From Henriciella litoralis (GTDB taxonomy: Bacteria > Pseudomonadota > Alphaproteobacteria > Caulobacterales > Hyphomonadaceae), in contig NZ_NCSS01000006.1 of NCBI RefSeq assembly GCF_002088935.1, positions 714,407 through 778,406 on the forward strand: a stretch of DNA of 64,000 bases. The letters are read 5' to 3'. Numbering within the stretch: the first letter of the stretch is position 1; the number at the start of each line of letters is the position of its first letter. Shown here in pieces: positions 21,084 through 30,597 of the stretch. Position numbers and translations under genes: made by a program. Below the pieces are notes generated by a model. It was not told the DNA's origin. It saw nothing but the letters and a program-made list of their open reading frames with translations, and ran no database searches.

Positions 21084-22067
21084 CTATCCCGCTGGCGAGA
21101 ACGCCTCGTGGCGCTGCAGCGCGGCAATTGCGTCGAGATATTCGCGTTCCAGCTTGTCCACGAATTCTGCCGTTGTCATCCGCTTCTGCACCGCGCCAAT
21201 GCCCTGCCCGCAGCCCCAGATATCTTTCCAGGCCTTGGACTTCTGATTACCGCCAGAGCCGAAATTCATCTTGCTCGGATCGCTTTCAGGCAGGTCATTC
21301 ACATCAAGGCCCGCCGCCGCTATGGACGGGGCAAGATAATTGCCATGCACGCCGGTAAAGAGGTTGGAATAGACAATGTCGCCTGCCTTGCTGTCGACGA
21401 TCATGTCCTTGTAGCCATCCACGGCATTGGCTTCGTCACACGCGATGAAGGCTGAGCCCATATAGCCAAAGTCGGCGCCCATAGCCTGCGCAGCGGCAAT
21501 GGCCCCGCCATTTGCAATTGCGCCGGATAGCGCCAGCGGCCCGTCAAAGAACTGGCGAATCTCCTGAATCAGCGCGAAAGGCGACAGCGTCCCCGCATGT
21601 CCACCAGCGCCCGAACACACAGCGATCAGGCCATCGGCTCCCTTCTCCAGCGCCTTATGCGCGAAGACGACATTGATGATGTCGTGCATGACGATGCCGC
21701 CATAGGAATGGACCGCATCATTCACCTCAGTGCGCGCACCAAGCGAGGTGATCACCAGCGGCGCCTTGTACTTTACGCACAGCTCAAGATCTTCCTCGAG
21801 GCGGTTATTCGTCTTGTGGACGATCTGGTTGACCGCAAAAGGCGCGGCCGGACGGTCCGGATTGGCCTTGTTATGGCTGTCGAGTTCAGACGTGATCTGG
21901 TCCAGCCATTCATCGAGCTGCGACAGAGGCCGCGCATTCAGAGACGGGAAAGACCCGACCACGCCGGCCTTACACTGAGCAATCACCAGTTCCGGGTTCG
22001 AGATGATGAAAAGCGGCGAGCCGATCAGCGGCAGGCGCAGGTTTGATAGCGCAGCAGGTACGGACAT
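21084..22067 (-). CDS. Nitronate monooxygenase-like flavoprotein
   Basis: 327 residues of the NAD(P)H-dependent flavin oxidoreductase/nitronate monooxygenase family (TIM barrel, FMN). LIGSPLFIISNPELVIAQC at the start, CSGAGGHAGTLSP in the middle, and SGAIANGGAIAAAQAMGADF for FMN phosphate binding. It could oxidise nitronates or act on other small substrates. The OYE-like gene lies 154 bp upstream on the same strand. Confidence 0.85.
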   Translation of the reverse strand: MSVPAALSNLRLPLIGSPLFIISNPELVIAQCKAGVVGSFPSLNARPLSQLDEWLDQITSELDSHNKANPDRPAAPFAVNQIVHKTNNRLEEDLELCVKYKAPLVITSLGARTEVNDAVHSYGGIVMHDIINVVFAHKALEKGADGLIAVCSGAGGHAGTLSPFALIQEIRQFFDGPLALSGAIANGGAIAAAQAMGADFGYMGSAFIACDEANAVDGYKDMIVDSKAGDIVYSNLFTGVHGNYLAPSIAAAGLDVNDLPESDPSKMNFGSGGNQKSKAWKDIWGCGQGIGAVQKRMTTAEFVDKLEREYLDAIAALQRHEAFSPAG

Positions 22068-22221
22068 GTGATGACCCCTCAGTCTGGTCTGATTCTTATG
22101 GCGAAAGACCTAAAGCACGCCCCAATAGAGGCAAGCGGTTACGTTGGGATACGCCGTATCATCGCCGGCAAATACCCGGGCCATTGTGACGCGTTCACTT
22201 GCCCGCGCGGCAGGTCAGCCC

Positions 22222-23520
22222 TCAGCCTTTATTCAACGCTGCAGCCTGCTCTTTCAGCCGTTTCTGATGCGCCATATAGAGGCTCAGCAGGCCGCGGCTT
22301 CGGGCCGGTTTGCGGCCCTCGGAGATCGCCAGGATCGCCATATAGTTCCACGCCATCTGGCCCAGCGCATTGATCATTTTGATCATGCCAACCTTGCTTT
22401 GCGGCCCCATGAAACCGGGGCCAAGGCGCAGCGTCTTGGCGTAGCTCTCGACACCATCGGTCTCGCCAGCAAGCATTTTGGCAGGCCCCTGCGGATCGGT
22501 GCATAGCGGCGCGCCAATCCCGATCATATCGGCAAGTCCCGCCTCCAGCGCCTCCTCCATAGCGACTTTTGAGCGGAAGCCGCCCGTTGCCATAACCGGC
22601 ATATTGGCGACGCCGCGCACCTCGCCGGCATAATCAACGAAATAGGCCTCGCGCGCCTTGGTGCTTTCACGCACCGGCTCTTTCTCCGCGCGCTCCAGCC
22701 CATCAATGCCGAGCAGCTTTGGCTGCTCATAATTGCCGCCCGAAATCTCAAGCAGGTCGACCTTCAGTTCTGACAACCATTTCACCACCTGGCGGCACTC
22801 TTCAAAACTGAAGCCGCCTTTCTGGAAATCGGCAGAATTGAGCTTCACGCTGACCGGAAAGTCGTCACCGACAGCGGCGCGCACCGCAAACACGACAGCG
22901 AGCAACAGGCGCGCCCGGTTCTCCAGCGGCCCGCCCCATTCATCCTCACGGATATTGGCGCGCGGATTGAGGAACTGGCTGAGCAGATAGCCATGTGCGG
23001 CATGCACCTGCACGCCATCAAAGCCCGCCGCCTTCGCCACGCGCGCGCATCGCGCGAAGCCTTCAATCACCTTGCGGATATCAGTTTCAGTCATCGCGCG
23101 CGGCTTGCCGAAATTGTCACCCGGAAGCCCAAGCGGCACAGCCGAGGGCGCCAGCGGTTCCGCGTTCACATTCTTTGGCGTCTGCCGGCCGGCATGACTG
23201 ATCTGCATCCACATTTTCGCGCCGTCTGACTGCCCGGCTTCAGCCCATGCTTTCAGCGCGGCAAGTTGGTGCTCGTCAGGCTCGGCATCGATGACGACAT
23301 TGCCGGGCGATTCCAGATGCTGGCGGTCGATAATGACATTGCCTGTCAGCAGGACGCCGCACCCGCTTTTACCCCAGGCCTTATAGAGCCGCTGATGCCC
23401 GGCATGAGGAAGGTGCTCACCCGGTTTTGCAATCTGCTCGGTCATCGCCGCCTTGCAGAGACGGTTTGGCAGCTCCGCGCCGCACGGCAATTTTAGCGTC
23501 TGTTCCAGTGGACTTGTCAT
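22222..23520 (-). CDS. NADH:flavin oxidoreductase (Old Yellow Enzyme family)
   Basis: 432 residues from ATG 23520; GGGAGGGAG lies upstream, so the in-frame extension to 23673 is rejected. HAGRQT near residue 100, and VQVHAAHGYLLSQFLNPR with the HxxH substrate pair. NIREDEWGGPLENRARLLL is the classic OYE signature, and the last barrel strands include VMATGGFRS. FMN-dependent ene-reduction or demethylation; substrate unknown. Divergent from the ABC-F gene. Confidence 0.9.
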   Translation of the reverse strand: MTSPLEQTLKLPCGAELPNRLCKAAMTEQIAKPGEHLPHAGHQRLYKAWGKSGCGVLLTGNVIIDRQHLESPGNVVIDAEPDEHQLAALKAWAEAGQSDGAKMWMQISHAGRQTPKNVNAEPLAPSAVPLGLPGDNFGKPRAMTETDIRKVIEGFARCARVAKAAGFDGVQVHAAHGYLLSQFLNPRANIREDEWGGPLENRARLLLAVVFAVRAAVGDDFPVSVKLNSADFQKGGFSFEECRQVVKWLSELKVDLLEISGGNYEQPKLLGIDGLERAEKEPVRESTKAREAYFVDYAGEVRGVANMPVMATGGFRSKVAMEEALEAGLADMIGIGAPLCTDPQGPAKMLAGETDGVESYAKTLRLGPGFMGPQSKVGMIKMINALGQMAWNYMAILAISEGRKPARSRGLLSLYMAHQKRLKEQAAALNKG

Positions 23521-23660
23521 GAATGTGGCTCCCTCCCCGCGATATCTATAGTTAATGCCCGCTTCGTGCCCAGGCGGCAAGAAATCCTTGAGGCGGGTTG
23601 CGCATTCCATGCCGCTGCCCATATCCTCGAAGGACGTTTTACAGACCCAGGGAGAGACCA

Positions 23661-23765
23661 ATGGATTTCGCACGCACCCACATCGCGCTGCCTGTCCATC
23701 TGACCGAAGAGGTCCTCCATGTCTGCCTTTCTCACACTCGATTCTGTTTCCCTCACCACGCCTGA
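23661..23765 (+). CDS. Possible 34-codon leader ORF upstream of ABC-F
   Basis: An ATG with an excellent ribosome site (GGGAGAG, 4 bases) opens a 34-codon frame (MDFARTHIALPVHLTEEVLH...) that runs into the ABC-F gene in another frame and stops at 23765. It could be a regulatory leader peptide, a relict gene start, or chance. No homology is recognised. Confidence 0.35.
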   Translation: MDFARTHIALPVHLTEEVLHVCLSHTRFCFPHHA

Positions 23766-25293
23766 GGGCCGCCCGCTTTTCGAAAATCTGACCCTTTCTG
23801 TCGGCGCTGAACGCACCGGCCTTGTTGGGCGAAATGGAAGTGGCAAGACCACTTTGCTCGGCGCGATTGAGGGCAGCCTTGCCCCTGCCTGCGGCTCAAT
23901 CCTCCGCTCGGGCACGATCGGCCGCCTTCAGCAGAGCCTCGATGAAGAGATCACGGTTGTGGACGCCCTTGGCGTCGCGCCCGAACTTGACCGGCTGGCG
24001 CGCATCACAAACGGCGATGGCACCCCGGATGACCTGGAGCATGCCGACTGGACGCTTGAAACACGGCTGGAAAAGGCGCTTGCTGAGACCGGACTTGAAG
24101 GCGTGGACATCACCCGGAAGATCGCGAGATTCAGTGGCGGCGAGCGCACCCGGATCGCCATTGCGCGGCTACTGCTCGAAGCCCCCGACATCCTCCTGCT
24201 GGACGAACCGACGAATAATCTCGACGCCGAGGGCCGCGCCCTCGTCATGGCCCTGATGGACAGCTGGCCGGGCGGCATCCTTGTCGCCAGCCATGACCGC
24301 GCGCTGCTGCAACATGTCGACCGGATTGTTGAGCTATCGCCTGTCGGCTGCACCGTCTTCGGCGGGGCGTGGAGTGACTATGTCGCTGCGCGTGATGCCG
24401 CCCGCGCCCGCGCGGAGGGCGCCGCCGATAGCGCCGCCAATCAACTGAAGTCAACGCGTCGCAAGACCCAGCAGGCCCGCGAGCGCCAGGATAAATCCGA
24501 CGCCAGAGGTCGCGCCACAAGAGCGCGCCGAGACCAGCCAAAAATGCTGCTCGACATGCGACAGGAGCGGGCCGAGCACTCGGCTGCCAAAGGCGGACAC
24601 CTCGCGGCCCGCCAGCTTGGGGAGGCAGAAGCCGCACTGGAGGCCGCGGAGGCTGAGCTCGAGATTATCACGCCGCTTCACATTGATTTACCGCCGGCAG
24701 ACTTACCCGCCTCACGGCTTGTTCTGAAGCTGGAAGGAGTCTCGCTGAGGTTTGGAGAACGGCACCTTTTCGACCCGCTCGACTTCGAAATGCGCGGTCC
24801 TGAACGGGTCGCAATTTCAGGCCCGAACGGATCGGGCAAGACCAGCCTGCTGAAGCTCATCACTGGCGAAATTCCGCCAAGCTCTGGAGAGGTTTCTTTC
24901 GTCACGCCAAAGCGCGCCCTGGTCGATCAGCATATCGGCCTGCTCGACCCGTCGCTTTCTTTGCTGGAGGGCCTCCGCAAAGCTGCCCCGGACTTGAATG
25001 ACCATGACGCCCGCGCCCATCTCGCCCGCTTCGCCTTTCGCGGGGATGCCGCGCTACAGCAGATCGCCACCCTCTCCGGCGGCGAGCGTCTTCGCGCCGG
25101 TCTCGCCGCAGCTTTCGCCGGCGATCCACCTGATCTCCTCATCCTCGATGAGCCGACCAATCACCTCGATATCGAAAGCATCGAGCTTCTCGAGACCACG
25201 TTGAAGAACTGGGACGGCGCCATCCTGCTGATCAGTCATGATGGAGCATTTCAGGAACATATCGGCGTGTCCCGTAGAATTTCGCTCCGCTAA
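23719..25293 (+). CDS. ABC-F family ATP-binding protein
   Basis: 524 residues with two ABC domains and no membrane span. Walker A GRNGSGKTT (about 37) and GPNGSGKTS (about 368); signatures FSGGERTRIA and LSGGERLRAG; Walker B LLLDEPTNNLD and LILDEPTNHLD. The ABC-F linker, rich in Arg/Lys/Ala, spans about 225-330. ABC-F proteins act on the ribosome, either in translation control or antibiotic protection; which one cannot be decided. The weak ribosome site inside the overlapping leader frame suggests coupled translation. Confidence 0.92.
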   Translation: MSAFLTLDSVSLTTPEGRPLFENLTLSVGAERTGLVGRNGSGKTTLLGAIEGSLAPACGSILRSGTIGRLQQSLDEEITVVDALGVAPELDRLARITNGDGTPDDLEHADWTLETRLEKALAETGLEGVDITRKIARFSGGERTRIAIARLLLEAPDILLLDEPTNNLDAEGRALVMALMDSWPGGILVASHDRALLQHVDRIVELSPVGCTVFGGAWSDYVAARDAARARAEGAADSAANQLKSTRRKTQQARERQDKSDARGRATRARRDQPKMLLDMRQERAEHSAAKGGHLAARQLGEAEAALEAAEAELEIITPLHIDLPPADLPASRLVLKLEGVSLRFGERHLFDPLDFEMRGPERVAISGPNGSGKTSLLKLITGEIPPSSGEVSFVTPKRALVDQHIGLLDPSLSLLEGLRKAAPDLNDHDARAHLARFAFRGDAALQQIATLSGGERLRAGLAAAFAGDPPDLLILDEPTNHLDIESIELLETTLKNWDGAILLISHDGAFQEHIGVSRRISLR

Positions 25294-25297
25294 TATG

Positions 25298-26695
25298 TCA
25301 ATCCAGCTCTATTGTCAGGCCAGGTGTTTGGCATCCCTGTCGCACGCCGCCGGGTATTTTTGTCTCTGCGTCTTCTGCAACCGACCAATATCCTCCAACC
25401 GCTTCAATCGCACCAAAGCTGCGCTCTTGCGGCAAACGCATTGAGTCATCGCGACTGGAAGAACACATCAAGACAAGCATATCGTCGGTCAGGAGCACCT
25501 TTCTCGCATAGCTGGAATGGTTTCTGGTGTAGGCTTCGATGTCGAACATGCCCCACCACGACCGCTCTGCAAGAGAACTGATGTCAATGACATCGGCCCG
25601 AAAATCTCCAAAGTCGTAGACGACCGGTCCCTGTTCAATCTCGAAAAATCCGATCCGTTCTTTGCGAGGTTTTGTCTGCCCGAACATGCCGTTAATGTTT
25701 CGCAACGCAGTGCTCAATTTAACAGGCCCATCATATCTCGACGTATATATCGTCGCGCCTCTGACAAGGTCTCGGGATGCGTTCATCCACTCCTGAAACA
25801 AGGTCGTATCGAGGTCGCCCCCAGCCAGAATAAGTTCATCAAATATTGGCGGCGATTCCAGATACTGCAGACGCGCCAGAGCCTGCATGGTCACACGCGT
25901 GCCCATTGAGTGAGCCACGATATGGATCTTCGCGTCTGGATCGCTCGCTTTCACCGTATCATGATAAAATCGCAGAAATTCGGCGAGCGCATCGACGCTC
26001 ATGTCGCCATCTATCTGATCATCAAGGTAGTCTTTAACGGCGTTATTGGCAGGCCAGGAATAAAAGGTGACCGGACCATCGAATGCCATGTCGTATTTTA
26101 GTTGCGCGGCTGAAAATGCAGCATTTCTGAACTTTACATTAAACCCGTGAATGAACACCACGGCGTGGCCTTTGGTATTTTGGCTCTCGCCCAAAAGTTC
26201 GCCAACGCGCTTGGCAAACGCCCGTTGGTCTTCGAAATGCTGATGATCAAGTAACGCCTTTTTGCTTCTCAGGTCAGCAGGCCTGACACGGCTTCCGGAC
26301 CGCACAGCTTCTGTAGCACCTCCGCCAGCCCTGAGATCGTCCTGCCGCGTATCCGGAATCGAGATCCAGACGCGCCCCAGATGGCACGTATTAAAAGTTT
26401 TCTGCTCGCCGCGGACGAGCTGAACCGCCGGCTCGCACTGGGTGTCATGAAATTTGGAGTACAAATCCCCAAGATCAAAAACCTTGGACGCATCGTCCGA
26501 TTTTTCAAATCCGATCCATGCTCGGTTGGTTCCGTACAATACTTCGACACACGTCATGTCAAACTGTTCGGAAAGTGCTTCGCACTGTTGGACCGTGGTA
26601 TAACCAATACCCGCTGGAACTTCGGAGTATGGTTGCGCACACGCGCCAACAATTATCGCAAGACAGCTCGATATCGTAAAATACAGATTGCGCAT
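25298..26695 (-). CDS. Alpha/beta-hydrolase lipoprotein (DUF900-like)
   Basis: 465 residues from ATG 26695. The signal MRNLYFTISSCLAIIVGAC has a lipobox (VGAC). VLYGTNRA near the start of the mature domain and VVFIHGFNVKFRNAAF and HIVAHSMGTRVTMQAL (nucleophile elbow with Ser) fit the DUF900 esterase/lipase-like family. Asp and His partners are probably in ELILAGGDLD and the C-terminal half. Outer or inner membrane location follows from the lipobox. Converges on the ABC-F gene. Confidence 0.85.
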   Translation of the reverse strand: MRNLYFTISSCLAIIVGACAQPYSEVPAGIGYTTVQQCEALSEQFDMTCVEVLYGTNRAWIGFEKSDDASKVFDLGDLYSKFHDTQCEPAVQLVRGEQKTFNTCHLGRVWISIPDTRQDDLRAGGGATEAVRSGSRVRPADLRSKKALLDHQHFEDQRAFAKRVGELLGESQNTKGHAVVFIHGFNVKFRNAAFSAAQLKYDMAFDGPVTFYSWPANNAVKDYLDDQIDGDMSVDALAEFLRFYHDTVKASDPDAKIHIVAHSMGTRVTMQALARLQYLESPPIFDELILAGGDLDTTLFQEWMNASRDLVRGATIYTSRYDGPVKLSTALRNINGMFGQTKPRKERIGFFEIEQGPVVYDFGDFRADVIDISSLAERSWWGMFDIEAYTRNHSSYARKVLLTDDMLVLMCSSSRDDSMRLPQERSFGAIEAVGGYWSVAEDAETKIPGGVRQGCQTPGLTIELD

Positions 26696-26886
26696 GAAGT
26701 ACCCCCGAGAAGAGTGATCGGGCGATTTCTTCACCTAGAGATTTAAAATAGCACCATAAAAGAAAGGAGTCGAGGAAAGTTCATTGAGCCACAATCAACT
26801 TAAGTGGTGACAGACAATCTTGGTCACGCGCACCTGCGGCCGACACTGCAACGTATAATACAGGACTGGCCAACCGCCACCTTAAT

Positions 26887-26900
26887 GATAGTACACTATC
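26887..26900. promoter_or_regulatory. Perfect 14-bp palindrome upstream of TonB receptor
   Basis: GATAGT-AC-ACTATC lies 46 bp before the receptor start in an AT-richer stretch, where an operator would be expected. It does not match the Fur consensus. Regulator unknown. Confidence 0.4.
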
Positions 26901-26945
26901 TGCAAGTTACGTTGCCCACGCCTCATATCGCTCCGGGAGGAAACC

Positions 26946-28982
26946 ATGCGAGTTTGTCTTTTGCTGGCTGCAGGCCTTGCAGCCCTTCCGGCCTATGCGC
27001 ACGACGAAGAGATCGAGCGCAAACTGGATTCAGTCACCGTCCACGGTCGCGGCCTTGAACTTATCGGCGAAGCGAAAGCCGCCTCCGAAGGCGTCGTCGG
27101 CTATGATGATTTCAAGGACAGGCCGATGTCGCGCGCCGGTGAGCTGGTCGAAGTCATCCCCGGCGCCGTCGCCACACAGCACTCAGGCGAAGGCAAAGCC
27201 AACCAGTATTTCCTGCGCGGTTTCAATCTGGACCATGGCACAGACTTCTCTGCCAGCGTCGATGGCGTCCCGGTCAATCTGCGCACGCATGGCCACGGTC
27301 AGGGCTATCTGGACCTCAATTTCGTGATCCCTGAAATCGTTGAACGGGTCGATTATCGCAAAGGCCCCTACTCGGCCCAGGTGGGCGACTTCTCAGCTGC
27401 CGGATCAGCCCGCTACAAGACCTATGACCGGCTGGATGACAATTTCGTTGAGCTCGGCATCGGCGAAGGCAATCTTCGGCGTCTGATTGCGGCGGCAAGC
27501 TTCGACCTCACGGACAAGACATCCCTCCTCGTCGCGGGCGAGGCGCAATCCTATGACGGCCCCTGGGTGCTCGAACAGGACGTTCAGAAGATCAACGGCC
27601 TCGCAAAGCTCACCCATGAAGGCTGGACCAACCGGTTCGAGCTTCTCGCGACCGCCTACGACACCGAATACACCTCGACCGATCAGGTCCCCCGCCGCGC
27701 AATCCAGAGCGGGCAGATCGACCGCTTCGGCTTCATCGATGAAGATCTTGGCGGCGAGACAAGCCGCTATTCCATCGCGGGGTCTGCAAGCTTCTTCCAC
27801 GAAGATGGCGGCGAAACGCGCCTGGAGGCCTTTGCCGTCGACTATGATTTCTCACTCTTCTCCAACTTCACCTATTTCCTCGATGACCCGGTCAATGGCG
27901 ACGAGTTCGAACAAATCGACGAGCGCACCTATTACGGCGCCACGGTCCGCCATAGTCAGCCTGTCTCCGACAAGCTCACCCTTCGCGTGGGCGGCGAGGT
28001 GCGCTTCGATGACATCTCCGACATTGGCCTCTTCAAGACCGCTGACCGCGTTCGCCTCTCCACCACGCGCCGCGACAAGGTCGAAGAGCTGAGCTTCGCC
28101 GCCTGGGCCGAAGGCGAATATGCGCTGACCGACACGCTCCGCGCCACGCTCGGCCTCCGCGCAGACTATTACGATGCCGACGTGACAGCCATCAGCCTGC
28201 CCGCCAATGGCGGCAGCGCCAATGATTCCATCCTGTCTCCCAGCGTCGCGCTCGCTTGGGAAGCAAAGCCCGGCCTCGAGCTCTACGCAAACTATGGCGA
28301 AGGCTTTCACTCCAATGATGTGCGCGGCGCGACGATCTCCATCGACCCGGCCAGCGGCGCAGCCGCAACGCCGGTCCCGATCCTGGTCAAGGCGCGCGGC
28401 AGTGAGCTTGGCGCCCGTTGGGAAACCGATCACATCAAGGCGACCCTCGCCGTCTTCCATCTGGAGCTCGACTCAGAGCTCGTCTTCGTCGGCGATGCCG
28501 GCACGACCGAAGTCAACGACTCCACCACGCGCAACGGCCTCGAAGCCAGCCTCTTCTGGACACCGGTCGACTGGCTCGTGCTGGATGCAGGCGGCGCGGT
28601 CACCGACGCAGAGTTCGACATTGGCGGGCCGGAGACCGACATTCCGGGCGCGGTCGAAAATGTGCTCTCTGCGGGCGCCCTTATCCGCCTCGACAATCTC
28701 TCGCTCAGTGCCCGCCTGCGCCATTTCGGCGAGGCCCCGCTGATCGAGGATGGCAGCGTTACATCAGAGCCGACCAGCCTCGTAAACCTCGGCGCGACCT
28801 ATGACTGGAACCAGATATCCTTCGGTCTGGAAGTGCTGAACGCCTTCGACTCTCAGGACGCCGACATCACCTATTTCTTCGCCTCCCGCTTGCCGGGCGA
28901 ACCAGCCGGCGGCGTCGAAGACATCCACTTCCACCCGGTGGAACCACGGCAGGTGCGCGCGTCCATTCGGTATCGGTTTTAG
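26946..28982 (+). CDS. TonB-dependent outer-membrane receptor
   Basis: 678 residues. A signal peptide (MRVCLLLAAGLAALPAYA) is followed by a plug domain with RGFNLDHGTDFSASVDGVPV, the His-rich HGHGQGYLDLNF and RVDYRKGPYSAQVGDFS. The C-terminal beta-barrel ends in RYRF (aromatic last residue). GGGAGG precedes the ATG. The HGHGQGY..LNF plug pattern belongs to a receptor group with no proven ligand; the histidines make metal binding possible. A palindromic operator candidate lies upstream. Confidence 0.9.
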   Translation: MRVCLLLAAGLAALPAYAHDEEIERKLDSVTVHGRGLELIGEAKAASEGVVGYDDFKDRPMSRAGELVEVIPGAVATQHSGEGKANQYFLRGFNLDHGTDFSASVDGVPVNLRTHGHGQGYLDLNFVIPEIVERVDYRKGPYSAQVGDFSAAGSARYKTYDRLDDNFVELGIGEGNLRRLIAAASFDLTDKTSLLVAGEAQSYDGPWVLEQDVQKINGLAKLTHEGWTNRFELLATAYDTEYTSTDQVPRRAIQSGQIDRFGFIDEDLGGETSRYSIAGSASFFHEDGGETRLEAFAVDYDFSLFSNFTYFLDDPVNGDEFEQIDERTYYGATVRHSQPVSDKLTLRVGGEVRFDDISDIGLFKTADRVRLSTTRRDKVEELSFAAWAEGEYALTDTLRATLGLRADYYDADVTAISLPANGGSANDSILSPSVALAWEAKPGLELYANYGEGFHSNDVRGATISIDPASGAAATPVPILVKARGSELGARWETDHIKATLAVFHLELDSELVFVGDAGTTEVNDSTTRNGLEASLFWTPVDWLVLDAGGAVTDAEFDIGGPETDIPGAVENVLSAGALIRLDNLSLSARLRHFGEAPLIEDGSVTSEPTSLVNLGATYDWNQISFGLEVLNAFDSQDADITYFFASRLPGEPAGGVEDIHFHPVEPRQVRASIRYRF

Positions 28983-29036
28983 CGGACGCTAGACTTCAGA
29001 GGGGCGTGCGGATGAACGCCCTTCATGGCACGACGA

Positions 29037-29852
29037 CTAACCCGTCCGCGCGCCCTGCCCGCCATCAACTGAGAGGCAGACGCCCGTGATGAACTTCGCC
29101 TCATCGCTCGCGAGGAACAGCGCGGCATGCGCCGTGTCCCAGCCGGTCCCCATATGGCCCATCGGCACGCGCGCGGCCCGCTGGGCACGCAGCTCGTCCG
29201 GCTCAACGCCGAGCCGTTCGGAGATGCCGACAATCGCCATTGGCGTATCCATCAGGCCCGGCAGGATCGCATTACAGCGCACGCCCTTCTTCGCCATCGA
29301 CAGCGCTGTCGACACGGTCAGCCGGTTCATCCCCGCCTTGGAGACCTCATAGGCCAGCATGTTCGCGCCCGCGATTGAGGCGAGCGACGAGATATTTATG
29401 ATCGAGCCGTTTCCGCCCGTCTCCATGATCGGCAGGCACGCCTTGGTGACCAGCATTGCGGCCTTCAGATTGACGTTCATGATCCGGTCAAAGGCCTCTT
29501 CGGTGATGTGCTTGGGCGGGCCATCGCCGCCCCCACCAATTCCGACATTATTGACCAGCACATCAATGCGCCCGAACGTCTCCAGCGCGACATTTGCGAT
29601 GTTTTGCGCGTCATCCGGCTTCGACACATCTGCCGCGAGCGCCAGCGCATCACCGCCCTCCTCGCGCACCGCCCCCACCGTCGCCTCGGCCCGCTCAAGA
29701 TCGCGGTCGACGCAGATGACGCTCGCCCCGGCGCGCGCAAATAACAGTGCCATCGCCTTGCCATTGCCGACCGTCGGCCCCGGCGTCTGCCCGGCCCCGC
29801 AGACAATCGCGACCTTGTCTTTCAGGCGCCCCGAAACGTCGATATCGCTCAT
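29037..29852 (-). CDS. Short-chain dehydrogenase/reductase (SDR)
   Basis: 271 residues. An extended glycine-rich loop VCGAGQTPGPTVGNGKA replaces the usual TGxxxGxG, NNVGIGGGG gives the NNAG-type motif, INISSLAS carries the catalytic Ser and YEVSKAGMN the Tyr-x3-Lys pair. VNLKAAML supports the fold. NAD(P)(H)-dependent oxidoreductase of unknown substrate. Overlaps the CMD-family gene by 4 bp (ATGA), hence same operon. Confidence 0.92.
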   Translation of the reverse strand: MSDIDVSGRLKDKVAIVCGAGQTPGPTVGNGKAMALLFARAGASVICVDRDLERAEATVGAVREEGGDALALAADVSKPDDAQNIANVALETFGRIDVLVNNVGIGGGGDGPPKHITEEAFDRIMNVNLKAAMLVTKACLPIMETGGNGSIINISSLASIAGANMLAYEVSKAGMNRLTVSTALSMAKKGVRCNAILPGLMDTPMAIVGISERLGVEPDELRAQRAARVPMGHMGTGWDTAHAALFLASDEAKFITGVCLSVDGGQGARTG

Positions 29853-30412
29853 TTTGCGAGGTCTGGATCAAGCGTCAGATCATCATCGAGCTGAATACCG
29901 AACGAGTTCAGCATCATCGACACCTGCGTGTACTGGCCGACCGTCATGACGAGATCCATCTTCTGCTTCTCGCTAAGCTCTGACAGCCGCGCCCAGGTCG
30001 CATCCGTGATAAATGCATCGGAGGTCAGCTCATCGGTCGCCTGCAGCATGGCCGCGTCGAGCGCGCTCCAGCCATCCGCCTCCGGCCCGGCCTTGATCCG
30101 CTCGATCTCTTCATCGGTCAGGCCGCACTGCTTGCCGATGCGCACATGTTGGGCCCACTCATAGCCGGACTTCCAGTTGAAGCCTGCCCGCAAGATCACA
30201 AGCTCACGGTCACGCGGGCTGAGGTCATTATAGTCCGACAGGATATAGCCGCCCCAGCGCATGAAGCCCTTATAGGCCTTCGGCGACTTGGACAGCGTGC
30301 GGAAGATGTTGAACACCTTGCCCGTCTTGAACCGCTCACCCAGTATCTCGCGCTGGTCGGCGTCCATCTCCTCATCTTTCAGCGGGGCAATCCGTGGCTG
30401 TTTCAATCTCAT
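29849..30412 (-). CDS. Carboxymuconolactone decarboxylase (CMD) family protein
   Basis: 187 residues from ATG 30412 (GGAGG 9 bases upstream); the in-frame extension to 30550 has no signal. The CMD-fold core shows SPRDRELVILRAGFNWKSGY and EWAQHVRIGKQCGL. The redox CxxC of AhpD is absent, so an AhpD-like thiol role is unlikely. Translationally coupled to the SDR, suggesting a shared catabolic task. Confidence 0.87.
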   Translation of the reverse strand: MRLKQPRIAPLKDEEMDADQREILGERFKTGKVFNIFRTLSKSPKAYKGFMRWGGYILSDYNDLSPRDRELVILRAGFNWKSGYEWAQHVRIGKQCGLTDEEIERIKAGPEADGWSALDAAMLQATDELTSDAFITDATWARLSELSEKQKMDLVMTVGQYTQVSMMLNSFGIQLDDDLTLDPDLAK

Positions 30413-30597
30413 CTGGTCGTCCTCCAAAACGTCGTCGCTGCCTGTCGGACAATCGCCCCGGCAGCCTGGTTGTGACGCCATAGAGGCCCAATCGCAGGCG
30501 GCTTGCAAGGCCGATCCGGAAACCTGCCTATGGTCATTCGCCGCGCGCACGCCTACATCGGCCCTAGACGGTAAACGCCAGACGGGATGAGACGGCG

